From: an uncultured Clostridia bacterium
GTDB taxonomy: Bacteria; Bacillota; Clostridia; Oscillospirales; Acutalibacteraceae
DNA: 64,000 nucleotides
Direction of reading: 5' to 3'
Assembly (NCBI GenBank): GCA_944384815.1
Contig: CALWUW010000025.1
Location: 153,896 to 217,895 of the forward strand
Part shown: positions 63,729 through 64,000 of the stretch, one piece after another
Numbering within the stretch: the first letter of the stretch is position 1
Layout of the letters: every line of letters starts with the position of its first letter
Program-made: the position numbers and the translations under genes
Notes under the pieces: model-generated
Database searches by the model: none
Told to the model about the DNA's origin: nothing
Seen by the model: the letters and a program-made list of their open reading frames with translations, nothing else

Positions 63729-64000
63729 TTACAGCACCTCGATATTCTTCCGATCCTCTACGGCTTTCATAGCATTTTTCGTGTCGAAAACAGCCTTGGC
63801 ATTGGCCGCCACCATGTCATAATCCACATTGGTGTGAGCAGCCGTTACCACAACCAGGTCATAGGATGCGATAGTCTCCGGATCAATGCCGGAAATACCG
63901 CTGTGCTGCTGGCCTTTGTATTTGTACACAGGGATGAAGGGATCGTAGAATTCCACCTGGGCGCCGGTTTTTTCAAACTCTTCGATTACCCGCAGCGCCG
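63729..64000 (-). CDS. Nucleotide-sugar 6-dehydrogenase, C-terminal part (cut by window edge)
   Basis: The last 90 codons of a UDP-glucose/GDP-mannose dehydrogenase-family enzyme; the frame stays open to the window end. Visible are the C-terminal domain segments VEFYDPFIP, DLVVVTAAHTNVDY and the final helix with VFDTKNAM. The enzyme oxidises C6 of a UDP-sugar such as UDP-GlcNAc or UDP-ManNAc to the uronate with two NAD. It supplies the acidic precursor for the epimerase gene that starts at its stop codon. WbpA/WecC assignment is by context. Confidence 0.85.
   Translation of the reverse strand, partial: ALRVIEEFEKTGAQVEFYDPFIPVYKYKGQQHSGISGIDPETIASYDLVVVTAAHTNVDYDMVAANAKAVFDTKNAMKAVEDRKNIEVL

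Overview
The window looks like chromosomal DNA of a spore-forming, strictly anaerobic Gram-positive bacterium of the class Clostridia, probably a gut member of the Oscillospirales (lineage inferred). Reasons: two T-box leaders upstream of tRNA-synthetase genes, spoVS, ribonuclease Y with YmdB, FakA, [FeFe]-hydrogenase maturases, AGGAGG ribosome binding sites and sigma-A promoters with 17-bp spacers. GC is roughly 50-55 % by eye but clearly lower in part of the polysaccharide locus. I saw no tRNA or rRNA gene, insertion sequence, prophage or CRISPR array.

Layout. 1-4.5 kb: start of a copper ATPase gene (minus strand) with a CsoR-like operator, then an MFS transporter, a glycerophosphodiester phosphodiesterase and a serine hydrolase on the plus strand. 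4.6-8.3 kb: pheST under a Phe T-box. 8.4-17.7 kb: nine same-strand genes, most overlapping by 4 bp: hydE, a NifH-like reductase, two nitrogenase component-1-like subunits, a FecBCD-type importer, hydF and a TM1266-family regulator. They follow one strong promoter and an unassigned leader RNA with its own terminator. 17.8-19.8 kb: phenylacetate-CoA ligase and a tandem-ACT protein. 19.8-22.2 kb: thrS with a Thr T-box. 22.3-29.4 kb, plus strand: rny, ymdB, spoVS, fakA, recG. 29.4-33.4 kb: a phosphoesterase, a D-Ala-D-Ala carboxypeptidase, a HAD phosphatase and a D-2-hydroxyacid dehydrogenase.

33.6-36.2 kb: xylan-type genes (GH43 and an esterase). 36.3-41.1 kb: a heterodimeric ABC exporter divergent from an AraC regulator. 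41.2-45.3 kb: a YhaN/YhaO (SbcC/SbcD-like) pair. 45.6-48.7 kb: a GH31 glycosidase downstream of a second AraC regulator. 48.8-49.7 kb: a stand-alone E2-acyltransferase-like protein. 49.9-64 kb: a minus-strand surface-polysaccharide locus that continues past the right edge. It holds four glycosyltransferases, flippase, polymerase/ligase, pyruvyl transferase with an FrhB-like partner, and a Wbp-type set (dehydrogenase, 2-epimerase, Gfo/Idh oxidoreductase, amidotransferase). The set points to an amidinated or amidated di-N-acetylated uronic acid in the repeat unit.

The part most likely to be undescribed is the hydE-nflHDK-fecBCD-hydF-TM1266 array. By eye the nitrogenase-like subunits lack both FeMo-cofactor ligands and offer two conserved-position cysteines each. 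That fits one inter-subunit [4Fe-4S] cluster, as in the tetrapyrrole reductases, rather than a P-cluster. A working idea is import of a metal complex or tetrapyrrole coupled to its low-potential reduction. The substrate is unknown.
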